Part shown: positions 28,655-41,700 of the stretch, piece after piece
How the letters are laid out: every line of letters begins with the position of its first letter
How positions within the stretch are numbered: the first letter of the stretch is position 1
Origin: Diphasiastrum complanatum
Taxonomy: Eukaryota > Streptophyta > Lycopodiopsida > Lycopodiales > Lycopodiaceae
Reading direction: 5' to 3'
Assembly (NCBI GenBank): GCA_029204225.1
Contig: CM055109.1
Location: 42,486,044 to 42,550,043, forward strand
Length of the DNA: 64,000 nt
Translations under genes and position numbers: made by a program
The notes under the pieces: generated by a model
The model's input: the letters and a program-made list of their open reading frames with translations, nothing else
What the model was told of the DNA's origin: nothing
Databases searched by the model: none

Positions 28655-30717
28655 GGCATCAGTTGACCAGCAAGCCTCTTTCCTCTCTAAATCCCTCTTA
28701 ACTGCTGTGTCCTCATCTTTCCCCACCAATACGATATCATCTCATAGACGTGTTCACAACTGCTGGTATGATGCAGAATGTCACTCTCTTCACAAACATG
28801 TGGTATATGCCAGATTACACTCCCCTGCAACACTCAAGCAACACCAGAAAAAGTATCAAAAAGCCACCAGAACAAAGAAGATAACATACCTGCGATCACT
28901 CTGCCAAACGTTGATCGACTCTTTAGATTCCCCCTCCTCCTTTTTCTGGAAACATTTCACCAAATCCTCTTCAACTTTGGCCCCCATAGCAATTGAATCC
29001 TGGGTGGAATATGCCACAAAACTTTACACCCTAGACTCTCCTCCTACCTTGCTCTCACCACGACCTACCCACTGTACACTTTTTACTCCGCACATGGTCG
29101 AAAATGCCATTAAACATGCCAAACTTCATAAAGCCACTGACTATGATTCTCTAAACGTAGATGGGATTGACGGTTAATGCTAAGAAGACCAAGATTATGG
29201 TGTTCAACACCAATAGACAGCATATGAGAGATGTGACCTTCTATTATGATGGGTTGCCGATTGAGATTTTGACCTCTTACACTTATTTGGGAGTACTTTT
29301 CTCTGGTCCACTACTCACATTTTGACCAACAGCCCTCACCAGACTCCGTAAGGGGCATACTTCTCTTGTTCATATGGAGAGATTCTGTTCCACGTATTAT
29401 GTACAGGATCCTGCTACCAGATGCTTGCTATTTTCTGCCACTGTCTCCCCGGTTGTTCTATACTCCGCTGAGACTTGGTGCCCGGATTTATCACGTGATA
29501 CTTGGAGGGATCTTACTCTATCCAAATTCTCATGCTCAGCAGGATGATTAGGGCTAAGTCCTCGGTACCACATGATATCATATTCGCAGAGTTTCCTTCT
29601 CCTCCACTGGTTATAGGTGCTATGTTTCAAATCATTACCTTTCTTCACAGGATATCAGAGTTAGACTTCCAGATATGTTGTTGCTACTCTCGCTTCATCA
29701 CGCACCATTGCTGGACAGGGGGACTAAGCATTCTTGGTTTAGCAGTGTCTCAACCCTTCTTCGGACTTGGGGCTTATCTGTACTTGATCTTCCGAGTGGA
29801 ACCCATGCTTATATTAGACAACATATTTATCGGAGCTACATATGCACTATATGGTCACAACCTGACCCTGATAAGGTCAAGATACATTTCTATGGCACAC
29901 ATTTACTACAGTTGGATACTACGGGTACTCCTATACTTCCAGCATATCTTACACAACCATTATCTTTTGGTCTGAGGTACCGTATGGGACAGCTTCGAGT
30001 CTCTTCTCATTAGCTAGCTATAGAGACGGGTAGATACACGGACACTCCCAGATTTCAGAGGATATGTCAGCTTTGTTCTCTTCAGGAGGTGGAGGATGCG
30101 TTTCATTTCATCTTTCGTTGTCCGATATATTATGCGATTAGAGGGCGATACCACTGTTTATAGAGAGATACCCCTCTCACGTTGTGATCGTTCCTCGAGT
30201 ATCCAGACTCCAGATGTGTAGGTCTTCTATTGAGAGAGATGTATACTCTACGAGCTTCACTTTTACCTACCACAGATATGGATCACAACTCATATTACCC
30301 AGTTTTTCCAGAAGCGAGACAGAGAGGATATTTCAGTTGTGGATTTTGAAGTCCCCGTTCGGAGATCGAAGACACAGAAAGTCTCACATACTTCTGCTAG
30401 ATCCAGGATCACCAGATCTTCACGTGCTCCCGGCCAGTCTACAGCACGCTCCACTACTACTATCACTCACTATTTCCAGCTTGCTCATAGCTGGTCTCCT
30501 CTGCAGAGCAGGTGGTCAAGCTCTTGCTTTGTACCCTCACAAGCTGGAGGTCAAGCTTTGATACTTCTTCTTAGAGATAGAGAGATAGATATGCTAGTTC
30601 TTTTCTTTTACTAGTAAATAAGTCCGTATGCGGACAATGCTCATCACTTTTTGTACTTTCTTTTGTCTTATGTACCTTTGGGTACCAAAAGAAGTTAATA
30701 ATAATAATTTTAATTCT

Positions 30718-30800
<83 letters not shown>

Positions 30801-31149
30801 CCCCTATCCCTGTGCCACCGCGGAAAAAGCCTAGATGTAGTCACCACTTGCCTCCATTAGGGCCCCCTGTACACTCCACTCAGCGGACACTTCACACGTA
30901 CTTTCGCTGATATGTACATATTTTCCACCTGGCCCGGGTTGTGGGCATTGGTACTTTTTCTGTAGTTCTTCTGTTATACCTGGCCCAGGTTGTGGGCTTA
31001 TTTCACTTTTGCTTTGTTCTACTTTCATTCGTAGCTAGTCTATAGCATTTTACGGCCACGTCCTCCAATGGATGATGCTCCCACTGTTGCTTGTACATAT
31101 TTTCTTTTAGGTCTTATGCACCCACGAGTGCCCAAAAGACGTAAATAAA

Positions 31150-31233
<84 letters not shown>

Positions 31234-34200
31234 TACATAGAAGTGATGTTTAAGTTAGTCATGTCCTACTAGAGATTGCATAACTTGGTGAATCAGACAT
31301 AGGGTGGCAACAATATTTGTATAATTCACCCTTATCATTTATAAGTTTGACGCAACAAGTTAACCAAGTGACTATTAGAGTTATGGATATAATCCTAGAT
31401 AGGAATGAACTAATCATATTAGCATCCACACAAAACAATCATGAATTGATTGATTCACCCCAAAATGAATTTGGAAGACTCTTATGTTTAAGCATGCTTC
31501 TAGAAGTTTCCACAATAGAACAATTTTTTCTTTCTGCAACTCCATTTTGTTGAGGTGTTTTCGTACTTGCAAACTGAACTTTATACCATTGACTTGGGAA
31601 AAGATTTGAAGTTCTGCAGAAAGATATTCTCCCCCTTTGTTAGGGTGAAGTAACTTTATTTGCCTACTTATTTCTTTTTCCACCTATGCCTTAAACTAGG
31701 TAGAGCTTCTGTATGCCTCAATCTTATTCTTGAGAAGATATACCCATATCTTCCTAAATAAATAATCCACAAACACCATAAAATAACTTGCTCCATCATG
31801 AGACTGTGTTTCCATGGGACCACACAAATCTGTATGAACAAGTTCTAGAACATTTTTTTACTTAGCTGTACTAGATGGAGATTTTTGCCTACGATGTTTT
31901 CCAAAGACATAAACCTCACAAAGCTTGTGGTGTGAAATAACTTAAGGTAATCCTATACCCATATTGAATTTGCTCAAACCTTGTACATTATTATGATTCA
32001 GATTTCCAAACCTCTCACGCCATAACTTATTTGTCATATTGATATCTGCAATTCCAGCTTCGTTATCACCTGACCTTGAAGTCTATATAACCTTCTTGCA
32101 AGAACACCTTTAGCTACCAATTCATTGTCTTCTTCTTGATAAGACATTGTTTTTCATCAAACAACAAAATCTTATGGTGCTTCACTAGAGTAAGTTTTCT
32201 TTATGCCAGGTACGTAAAGAAGATCCTTAATATCACCAACCTTTTTTTAAGGTAATTGAATATGTACCTTCCCAATACCTTTAATGTCATAAATGTAGTT
32301 GTCCGCCAACTTGACATTAGTGCCATCATCTACTTGTTGAAAACTAGATAATCTATCCCATCGTGGTGTCATATGCTTTGATGCACCTGAATTGACAAAC
32401 CAACATTCTTCTTCCCTTGAGAAAGCACATGAAGATGTTGATGCCGAAAAGAACTTGCAATTGCCAAGATCCAAAGGACTTGTCTTCGTATCAGGTCCTT
32501 TTTCGAAAAAATTTCCCACATGTTTCTTGTTCCCTTAATGAAGAACGATGTCTTATCAGAAAGAAGCATGCCATTATTAAGCCAACTCCAAAGAATGTGA
32601 ACTTGATGCAACAAGACAAAAAGATGATGAAGCTCTTCGCTCATAGGTATCCATAAGGAACAATCCACCACGTAATGTTCCCGAAGCAATGATCATAAGG
32701 GATCTCTTTGGGTCTTTGATAAGACATTTGTCTTCTTTGAATTCCACAACCAATCCTTGGTTCATAATTGTAGAGACCGAAATGAGATTCTTTTTTATTT
32801 TTGGAACATAAAGTACATTTCGAATGTACTTCTCCTCACCATTGGGTAAGATAATGGGGATCACTCCAATACCTTTGATAGGATAAGAGATGTTATCAAC
32901 ACCTTGAACTTTGCTTCCATCATGCACTTTCACAAGCTTTGTGAAGACCTCTTTGTGATAAGTCATATGACGTGTGGCACCGCTACCAATCACCCAATCA
33001 ATAGATGAATAAACAGCAACTTGTAAAGCTGAAGATGAGCTGTTTTCTGCTAAAAAACCAGCAAGATTCGAAGTGGCAGAAATCTCGTCTTGAGGAGAGA
33101 TGAGATTATTAGTGGCAAAAGTATAATCATTATTGAAAAGATTATCCTCCTTTCCAAATTGTTGTTCCAAAGTAATGATTGCGGTACTTGTATCGTTGCC
33201 TTTCTCTTTTTCCTTTGCAAGCCTCTTCCTACATTCTTTGATGTGATGTCCAATCTTCTTGCAATAGTGGCACTTACCCTTCTTCTTGGAGTCTTGATCT
33301 TGAGCTTCCTTAGATTTTTGATCATCTTTGGAAGTGTTGAAAGAAGGCTTCCCTTTCCACTTGCCTTTGCCTTTGCCTTTTGCAAAGAAAGCTTGATCTT
33401 CTTGTTCACCAAAGTTGATCCTTGTTTGCTCTTCTTGAAGAAGTAAGCCAACAAGTTCGTCGAAGGAGATTTGCTGTCCCCTAAGAGAAATGCTCAATGA
33501 TGACACAAATGGAAGGTAAGAACCAGGAAGAGAGTTGAGAGTAATAGATACAAATTGTGAGTTCTTAATCACCTCATCAATAGTAAAAAGCTCCTCTCGA
33601 AGATCCTTGATCTTCGTCAAGTGGTTTGTAAGCAAATCACCTTCTTGCATCTTCAAGATAGAAAGTTGATTTTGAAGATATACCACTTTTGCCGCATTCT
33701 TTACTTGAAACATCTTTGCAAGAGTCTCCCAAGCACTTTTGGAAGTCTTGCATGATCTAATATGAGGAAGGATAGATCTCTTCACTGATAATGCAATGAC
33801 GGAATGTGTTTGTGCATCTCGTCGATCCCACTTCTTTTGCTCATCGGAAGACACTTCCGTAGTTGAAGAATTAGTTGTTCTAGATGGTGTAATAGGTGCC
33901 CAGGTAGGGGGCCTTTCTTCATCACCATTAACTACTTCCCACAAACCTTTAGCAATTAGAGGGTTCTTTATCATGTAGCACCACAAGGAATAGTTTGTGC
34001 CATCCAGCCTATCTTCATTAAATAAAGAACCAATAGACTTTGATTCTTTAGCGATAACAGAAAAATCAGCTTCTAGTAGATAGGAAATAGACTTTCCAAG
34101 ACAAAATCTACTCAAAGGGCAGCAACCTCAAAGCTGAAATTATGAGCACAATAGATTGCAATACTCCACATGCAATTTGCTCAACAAGTAATGAAATAGG

Positions 34201-35747
34201 TGGCTGATTTCTGCACAAAAAACAGAATGCTCACAAATAGAGAGATTTCGAATGAAGCCAAAACCAAAACCAGAAATTTGTGGCTGAAAAGAGTGCACAC
34301 TATGTGCATATAGAGCTGATGGTAGCGCCCTACTCCAAGCTCACCAACAGGGAAATTTCAGCAAGAAATGTGTCCAAAACACATGTATCTTCATTTAAGA
34401 AGTAAATCTGAAATTTTTAGCATGTAATTGAGTCAAGATCACATGCAATTGGTTTGAGCATGGGCGCCCTACTGCTAGCTCTCAAATAGGTGAAGGTGCC
34501 CTGCAATTTCCTGCAAAAAAGCTATAAGAAGATGAACAAATTCTTCTCCTGCAAAAATCAGCAGCTTGATGATTTTCTGCAACCAAAAGAGGAAGAAGAT
34601 AGCTTCCTATTGGGCCCCCTCCTGCAAGCAATATGATCACCTAAAGGCTCTGATACCATGTAGGAAATAGAAGCCTAAGGATCCAGGATCTTAACTATTC
34701 AATCACACAAAGCATTCTCAAAAGAAAGAGAGAGATGGCTAAAAACCCTCTTGTAGAAACTCGTGGACAGCCAAGGAGAATAGTCAGTATTGCTTACAAA
34801 AGTGTCTCATACAAATGGGATGCACACATATATATAGTCCAAGATGACTATCTAACTTCATGACTATTGGCTATCCAACTACTTGACTATTGGCTATCCA
34901 ACTTTCTATAAGTAAGGTACCTCCAATATGTCAAGTTGGGGTACTGAATGTCACAATTAGGCCTAGTGGACCCATGAGTCCCTACCAAGTTAATTTCATA
35001 CTAACTTAGCTAACTCTAAGTTTAGTAGGCCTAATATAATAAATGACCATGGCTACACAACTCTCGACCTTTTGGGTCAAAGTAACCTATGGTAATGTAA
35101 GCAATTCCATTTACATTCCAACAGTTTCATACCGTTACATTGGCCATACGTATAGAAGTTATTTAGCATAATGTGGAAATAAAGGTTGTTTTGATTCTTG
35201 TCATTACCGATTATGAGATCAGTTGCATCCAAATAGTATTTGCCAAAGCATTATTGATGTTTTTATTCAAAATTAATGGCCAAGGATGCTGCCCCTTTAT
35301 GGAGATTCCTACCCAATGCCCATGAACAGCGTGTAAATTTAAAATAGTTCATCATACATACACATACACATACGCCCACACATACTTAGACACACACATA
35401 TACAAATACATATGCATACACATACACATTTACATATATATATATATACACATATATACACATACACAAACACATATACACACATATGTATACATCAGGG
35501 ATGCGTGTCCGGGCCGGACGCGGGCAATCCGCGGCCGCGTCCGAGTCCGGCGTCCGACCCCTAGACGTGTCCCATTTTTTTATTTTTTTATTTTTAAATT
35601 TTTTTTTAGACTAAATAACACTAAAAAAAACTATTAAAAAAACAAAAAAAAGCGGACGCGTCTTGGCCCAGACGCACCCCTGGCGCGTCCGCACCCAGAT
35701 GCAGACGCGCGTCCGGACGCGCGTTCGGACGCAGCATCCACTACCTT

Positions 35748-35786
<39 letters not shown>

Positions 35787-38700
35787 AATCAAATAGTACC
35801 TACAATAAAAGACAAAAAGGCTTCAAAAGGCACAATGAATTTCACAGCTTGATTTTTCTCCTAACCTTCTATTTACTACTTCCATTCTTTTTCCCTCAAT
35901 TTTCCTTGCTTAAGCTTTGCATAAGTTGATATTAGATCTTCATCTATGGAGGCATTAGGCCATTAGGTAGATTTCCAGTGCATGGCAGGCTGAAGAGCCT
36001 GGAAAAATTAGATCAAAAGGCCAAAAAGCCAAGAAAAAGGGTGAAGGTGCCCAAAAGAGCAGAATAATGATGAAAAGAGGACAAAGAGCCATTCTATCCA
36101 TGCTTAGTGCGGTGTCAATTTATTGCAGAAATTTAAGTCTCAGTCCTCGCCGATACAAAAATGGTGGGTGGGTGAGTTGTGATAAGCTATGCCTACTTCC
36201 TAAGCTCCTATTTGTAGGTATAGTTGTCAAATTCCCTCCTGTAACATCAGGAAACAAAACCTTCAACCTATCTGCATTAGGGATTACTTCTCTCCCTTGT
36301 GCCAAATTTTTTTGAAACCCGGTTGAAAACTGGGTTTCCAGAGGGGGGAAAGGGGCGGAGGGGAATGACAAGATTCTGGCACAGATTGAATATCACAAAC
36401 TGGTATGTTCCCTGATCATTATACGCTTGCTTTCTGGACTATTTGTTGAGGATAAGCTGTGTATGAATGGGAACTATTGCAAGTGGTTAAAATCTACAAA
36501 GTGGCTTTGTAGAAGCCCAGACACTTTGCCAGCTTGTAAGTAGATAAAGTCCATCTTGGACAAAATGTATGCGGTTGAAAAGGTAGGGACATGTGCTGAT
36601 TTATGGCCTGCAGTTGAAGTCTATTCTCTCACATAATATGCATATGCTAACTGGATCTGCCTGTTGCTGAGGCATTATGATACACAATTTTGCAAAGTTC
36701 TATTTGGTTTCTATACAACATCTAACTTTAATATTCTCATGGTGTCTCAGCCTCTGCCTGTTGACCTCAAGGAGCTCCGAGAAGATCTAGATGGTGTTAT
36801 CGGTTCTGTGCAGGCTTTGGTAAACCTACCACTCTTTACTTGCTGACATAGTCCTGCATTGGGGAATTAGGAAAGTTAAGTTCTGTCACAGCTAACATCA
36901 CAGCCACCACATATGCGAACACTTGTAAGCATCTAAGACTCAAGAAGTATGCTATGTGTGTGCAAGACCTGTCTTAAACAAAAAATCTGCCTGGAGTAGA
37001 AGAGAAAGATCAAGCCTTACTCCTTGTATACTGCAAATAGATAGCTTAATAAGGTCATTTCTGTAAAATTACTTGACAGCTGACATTTGAGATACCACTT
37101 CGAAAGAGTTTGAAGCTGTTTGGTTTTCTCATTGCGATTATTTCAATATACGCTCCATGCAGGCAGAACGGAGCGATTTGGCTGTTTTGCTGTCTAAAAG
37201 ATTCGAACAAGTTGCAGAACCAGTTGCCACTCTTTCATCCACTGGCAGTGCAAAGGACGAAATACAGGCTGTCATCAACGAACATGCTCTGCGAATCATG
37301 GAATACGCTGATATGCTTCTTCAGATGGAGGTAAATATTCTTGTCTTGATGTACTTGCTGCTTCTAACTTCACTAAGAAGATAAAAGAGCTTCTATCATG
37401 GCATCTATCATAACTTCAAGAAGTCCTCATTTGTAGAAAGTAAGACAAAAGGCAGAGTTTGACAAATGAAGTCTGCATTTATTATGCAGAGTTCAAGAAA
37501 TGAAGTTATTATGCTGTCATTACACCCTTCCTGTACCAATGAGCAATTGCACCAGAATTGTCTGTATGTTTGCTTGCAAGACAATGTCACGATAAAGGCA
37601 TAACAAGCTTTGCTGACACATATCTTGTACAGACTCTGTTGGCTTCAAAAGCTGATGCCTCTGGTCTGCTAGCTTTGAAGGCTTCCATTCAAAATTTGCA
37701 ACAAAATAGAAAATCCCGAGCTGCAGCAGTCCAACTTCCCACCACAAGTACAGATTACAGTGTGAAAAAGGTTTCTCATATCAACTAATATAGTCCACTG
37801 TTTGTCTTTCCTTATCAAGGTTGCCTGTTGATATTCATATTTCCCTACAGTTGAGGTAAATGCACCAAGTTTTCACAGATGCACAGTTGTTTACAAACTT
37901 GCACTTTTGTTGAATAGTAGTATTTTATGTGCGAAGAATTTCTAACAAAAGATTATCCCTAATTATGGACATTTTCGGACTAGTAAGTTTTTGGTGAAGA
38001 GCCGTCAATAGAACTCATGTATGAAATATATTGCATGTCATATATTTTATTTGTTCTTTTTCTTGACGTCTTCATTCTGGCTTTTTGGCTGTACACTTTA
38101 ACTAATAGCAAGTCCTTTATGGAATCTACACATTATCTGTTACTGAGTTGTTTAAATCTTGTCTTGAAATTATCTTTTTTGAGCTGAAATATCTGCTGCT
38201 ACTTGCAGGTTTCTTAATTTCAATCAGTTAAAGGTTTCTTATTGAAAGTCCCAATCTATCTGATAGTTTTAGCTGTTTGGTAATCTCCAACACACACCAA
38301 ATGGTAATGAAAATACCACACAAAAGAACACTTTTCCGACATTGCAAATCTGTTTGCTGGTTCAAAAACCCGCAGACCAATCGAGTTTACTCTCCAAATA
38401 TATATAAGTTATTTCAATTTAAGGCTTATAATACCTGGTAGGAACTTGCTATGATGCACCTTATGGCTAGTTTTGAGCTTTATGCGCTAGTGATGTTCTA
38501 TTTTTGAAGTACTACACTGGATAGAAGTATGTGGTAGCAGAGTTCTATTTGCAGTTCTGCCACAGGAAGTGGAACCAGAAAATATCTTTAGAGTTGCAAG
38601 CAAGAGGTCTTCAGTAAAAATGTGCAGGCACCTAGAACATTTATTTTCTTCGAAACAGGTCTGTGGCATAGGTTTGGTTTTACTTGTCAAGGGTAACGAC

Positions 38701-41700
38701 ACCGATAAAGAAGCAGGTTTATCCATGTTGGAAGAACATAAGTGTATGGTAATCATTTGTAATGGTTTGACCCATGAAAGCTCTTTAAAAATTCAGAATA
38801 ATTTAGCAGCATTTAGTATCCAAAATTCAAACCTACTATTTGAACTTGGAAATCTTAAGGCACAATAAACTATCGTGTTGTGGACAAGTTGGCAAGTTTC
38901 CAGTTTGAAAGCTGGTAAAGGCATTGTTCAGTACTGTAAATTTGTTTCGTTTGACAGTGTTCTAGATCCTCTGTCTGTTCTCATTGTTGTATCACAACGT
39001 TTTCACATGGTTAAGCTGTTAAACCTATCCAATGTTTCCATGAATGCAGGCTTCATTGGCTGGCGAGTCTGCAATAGCAACAACTCATGAGGCTGTTCAA
39101 AATCATGAGAAAATGATACTCCAGGTTATTGACAAGATGAAGACAGGATATGATTCATATAATCTATATGAGTACTGAGTTTAAGAATGTTATTGCTACA
39201 AGATTGGTTCTGGTCTTCTGAAAGTTCCTTTGCTTGCTGTGATGGATTGTGTGTTATAACTGAAATAACCATTCTTCTGCAGTTATTCAAGGATTTGGAA
39301 TCATTAGGGAAGATTGTTCATATAATGTCTGGACATGACAAGCACCTAGACGTGGCAGTGGAACAACCTCAAAATATATCGGGCATTGCTGGTCCAGACA
39401 AGCACCTGAACCCAGCAGTGGAGCATACTCAAAATATGTCTGCCATTGCTGGTCCACCAACTGAGGATGTGCTGCTGTCACATGCAGAAAAAGGGGCGAG
39501 ACGTGTGAAGTCTTATGGCCCAGATAGCGAGCTATTTAGTGCAAATGCAGATCAGATTATGCTTAATACTGATTTAATTTCAACTGTGAAAGGCAGTTTT
39601 GAGCGGGAGCCATTCCTGAGTGCTAGCCTGGCAGGCCCAGCTGCTCTTTCAACCACGGCTCTGCCTATGATAGAGGAACCTGAACCTGATGAAGTTCAAA
39701 ATTTAGCAGTAAAAAATGACTCGAGAGCTGAGCTGCCTACAAGTGCTGATTTTCAAGATTTGCATGATACAGGGCTTAGGGAATCAACTGATATTCAGGT
39801 TGAATTAGCAAAGCCTCCAAGTGACTCTTCACTTGTGGAAGTCCTCACAAAGGATGTAGCTGTTCCTCAACAACTGGAATATCAAGACCTTTTTCGTTCA
39901 TTTGAGGTTAGTGCTGCGGCCTGCCCACTGAACTGGTCATGTGTCTTTTGCTTGCTTGCTTGGTTTGAAATACTATCACAAATCATAATGAAAGTAGTTC
40001 ATCAAGAACTAGTGGTGGCCTTCAAAGATTTTGCACTCTTTTGGTCCGAAAACCGAATCTCAATATCAGTCTCTTTGTATTTGTTTTGTTACTCGAGCCT
40101 TCGGGGGCTTGGAGGAGAGACTGAAACCCTTGTGCGTCACACAAGAAACCCTTCGGGCAGATCATGAGAAATAATAACTCCCATTGATGATATATCTTTT
40201 GTGCCTAGTGAGTTACAAAGCTCAAGCTATTGACAACGCAATAAAGCCATTTACAACACAAGCCTTTGCTGTTCAACTTAACTGGAGAAAGTTTTCCTCC
40301 CAAACAAGGTTTCCTCTCTGTAATCAGCAAATAATGGAGCATGATTTAGGAGTTATACCAAAGGTATCATTTCCAGTTCAATCCAATCGTGCTTGTTTTA
40401 TTGCATGCATACCAAACTTAGGAACACATTCACAAGCGATCATGGACATAGAGAAATGGACAGCGAATTGCCATGTGACAGTGAATCTGTGACAAAAACA
40501 TCTAGAATAGATCACAGTCGGTTGCCCTGCGCCTTCTTGCAAAGAAACATTGTCTCTCCTAGTCCTACCTTGAAGAAACTCTCAAACTCCTATATTATTC
40601 AGTGCCAAATCACAAGTCTCCAGGTTCAATACTGAGGAAACCAATTAGGAAATTATTTGCTTCCTCTCATTTAAGACCTAATGAGAGGCCACAGTCACAT
40701 CGTTAATCCATTTGAATGGGTAAAAGATGTAGGCCTGGCTCAAGAAGCCAATATCCCACTTTGAGGATCTACTTTGTATCAGAGCGTGATTTTTTTTAAT
40801 GTTCTAAATTTAAAATCTTACAGAAATTACTATTTTGAATCTCTCATGGATACCGAACAAAGTTTTGTTCTGTATGTAAGGATCGGTTCATGAACCCAAA
40901 AACTCTCAGAACGGATATCTACCTGGACAGCAGACAATGTTCAATGAAGCTCAGATAATTACAGCTCTTTGCAGCTCAAAGCATTCTAAAACTTAATATT
41001 AGCACCACTTTAGAGCTGTCAGAAATCACCTCTTCTTGAGGTTTACTTTTTCAACAATTCAAGCTTAGTTTCGTTTACATTTTATCATCAATCTTTCTAT
41101 TTTGTGTGCCTAAGATGATTGAGATCTGACACCTAGTATTACTGTCAGGTGCTTAACGGCAAGCTTATGTAATCAATGAAATGCTTTTGAAGTGTTCGTT
41201 CTTTTTCAGGACGCTCTCAAAGAGAATAAGATACAACCCAAAGAAGATGCCACGACTCTTTTGCAATGTGTTCAAGATCTGGGTTTGATAGGGCTGAAGT
41301 TGAAAGAAGTCCATTCTATAATTGCAACACTACAAGATGATGTAGAAATGAAGGCTGATAAGATAGATCTGCAGGTTTGTAGGCATATAATAGCAAACGT
41401 ACCTTCTCACAGATTTTTGGACAGTTCTATTCACCATTCCAGAGAGTTTTAGCTGTTCTTGTTGAAATCTAGCTACTTAAATGGTCCTTATTTTGTTGAG
41501 ATTTTGTGATCCATAAGTCATTGCACGAAAAGTAAAAATAGGCGTCTGCTGTTAACTTACAGAATACTTAGCTGCAAACACGCGATTCTAAAACTTGTTA
41601 GCATGTTTTAATGTGGGCTTGCAGAAAATTCTACGCTTTGTGCAAACCCACCTCGATCGACCTGAAAGTGACAGAGCAATGTTTACGGGCAAACCGTTAC

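Larger units (their letters stand above)
17617..36750 (+). other. Intron 9 of the DUF4795 gene, about 19.1 kb, filled with retroelements
   Basis: Starts GTAGAA and ends GTGTCTCAG. Both flanking coding exons are phase 0. It holds antisense gypsy and copia elements and a sense-strand LINE array with several AATAAA signals. A possible extra exon (36361-36402) would split it. 17617-19030 shows nothing recognisable apart from ATGCATG-rich text at 18480-18680. Confidence 0.65.
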
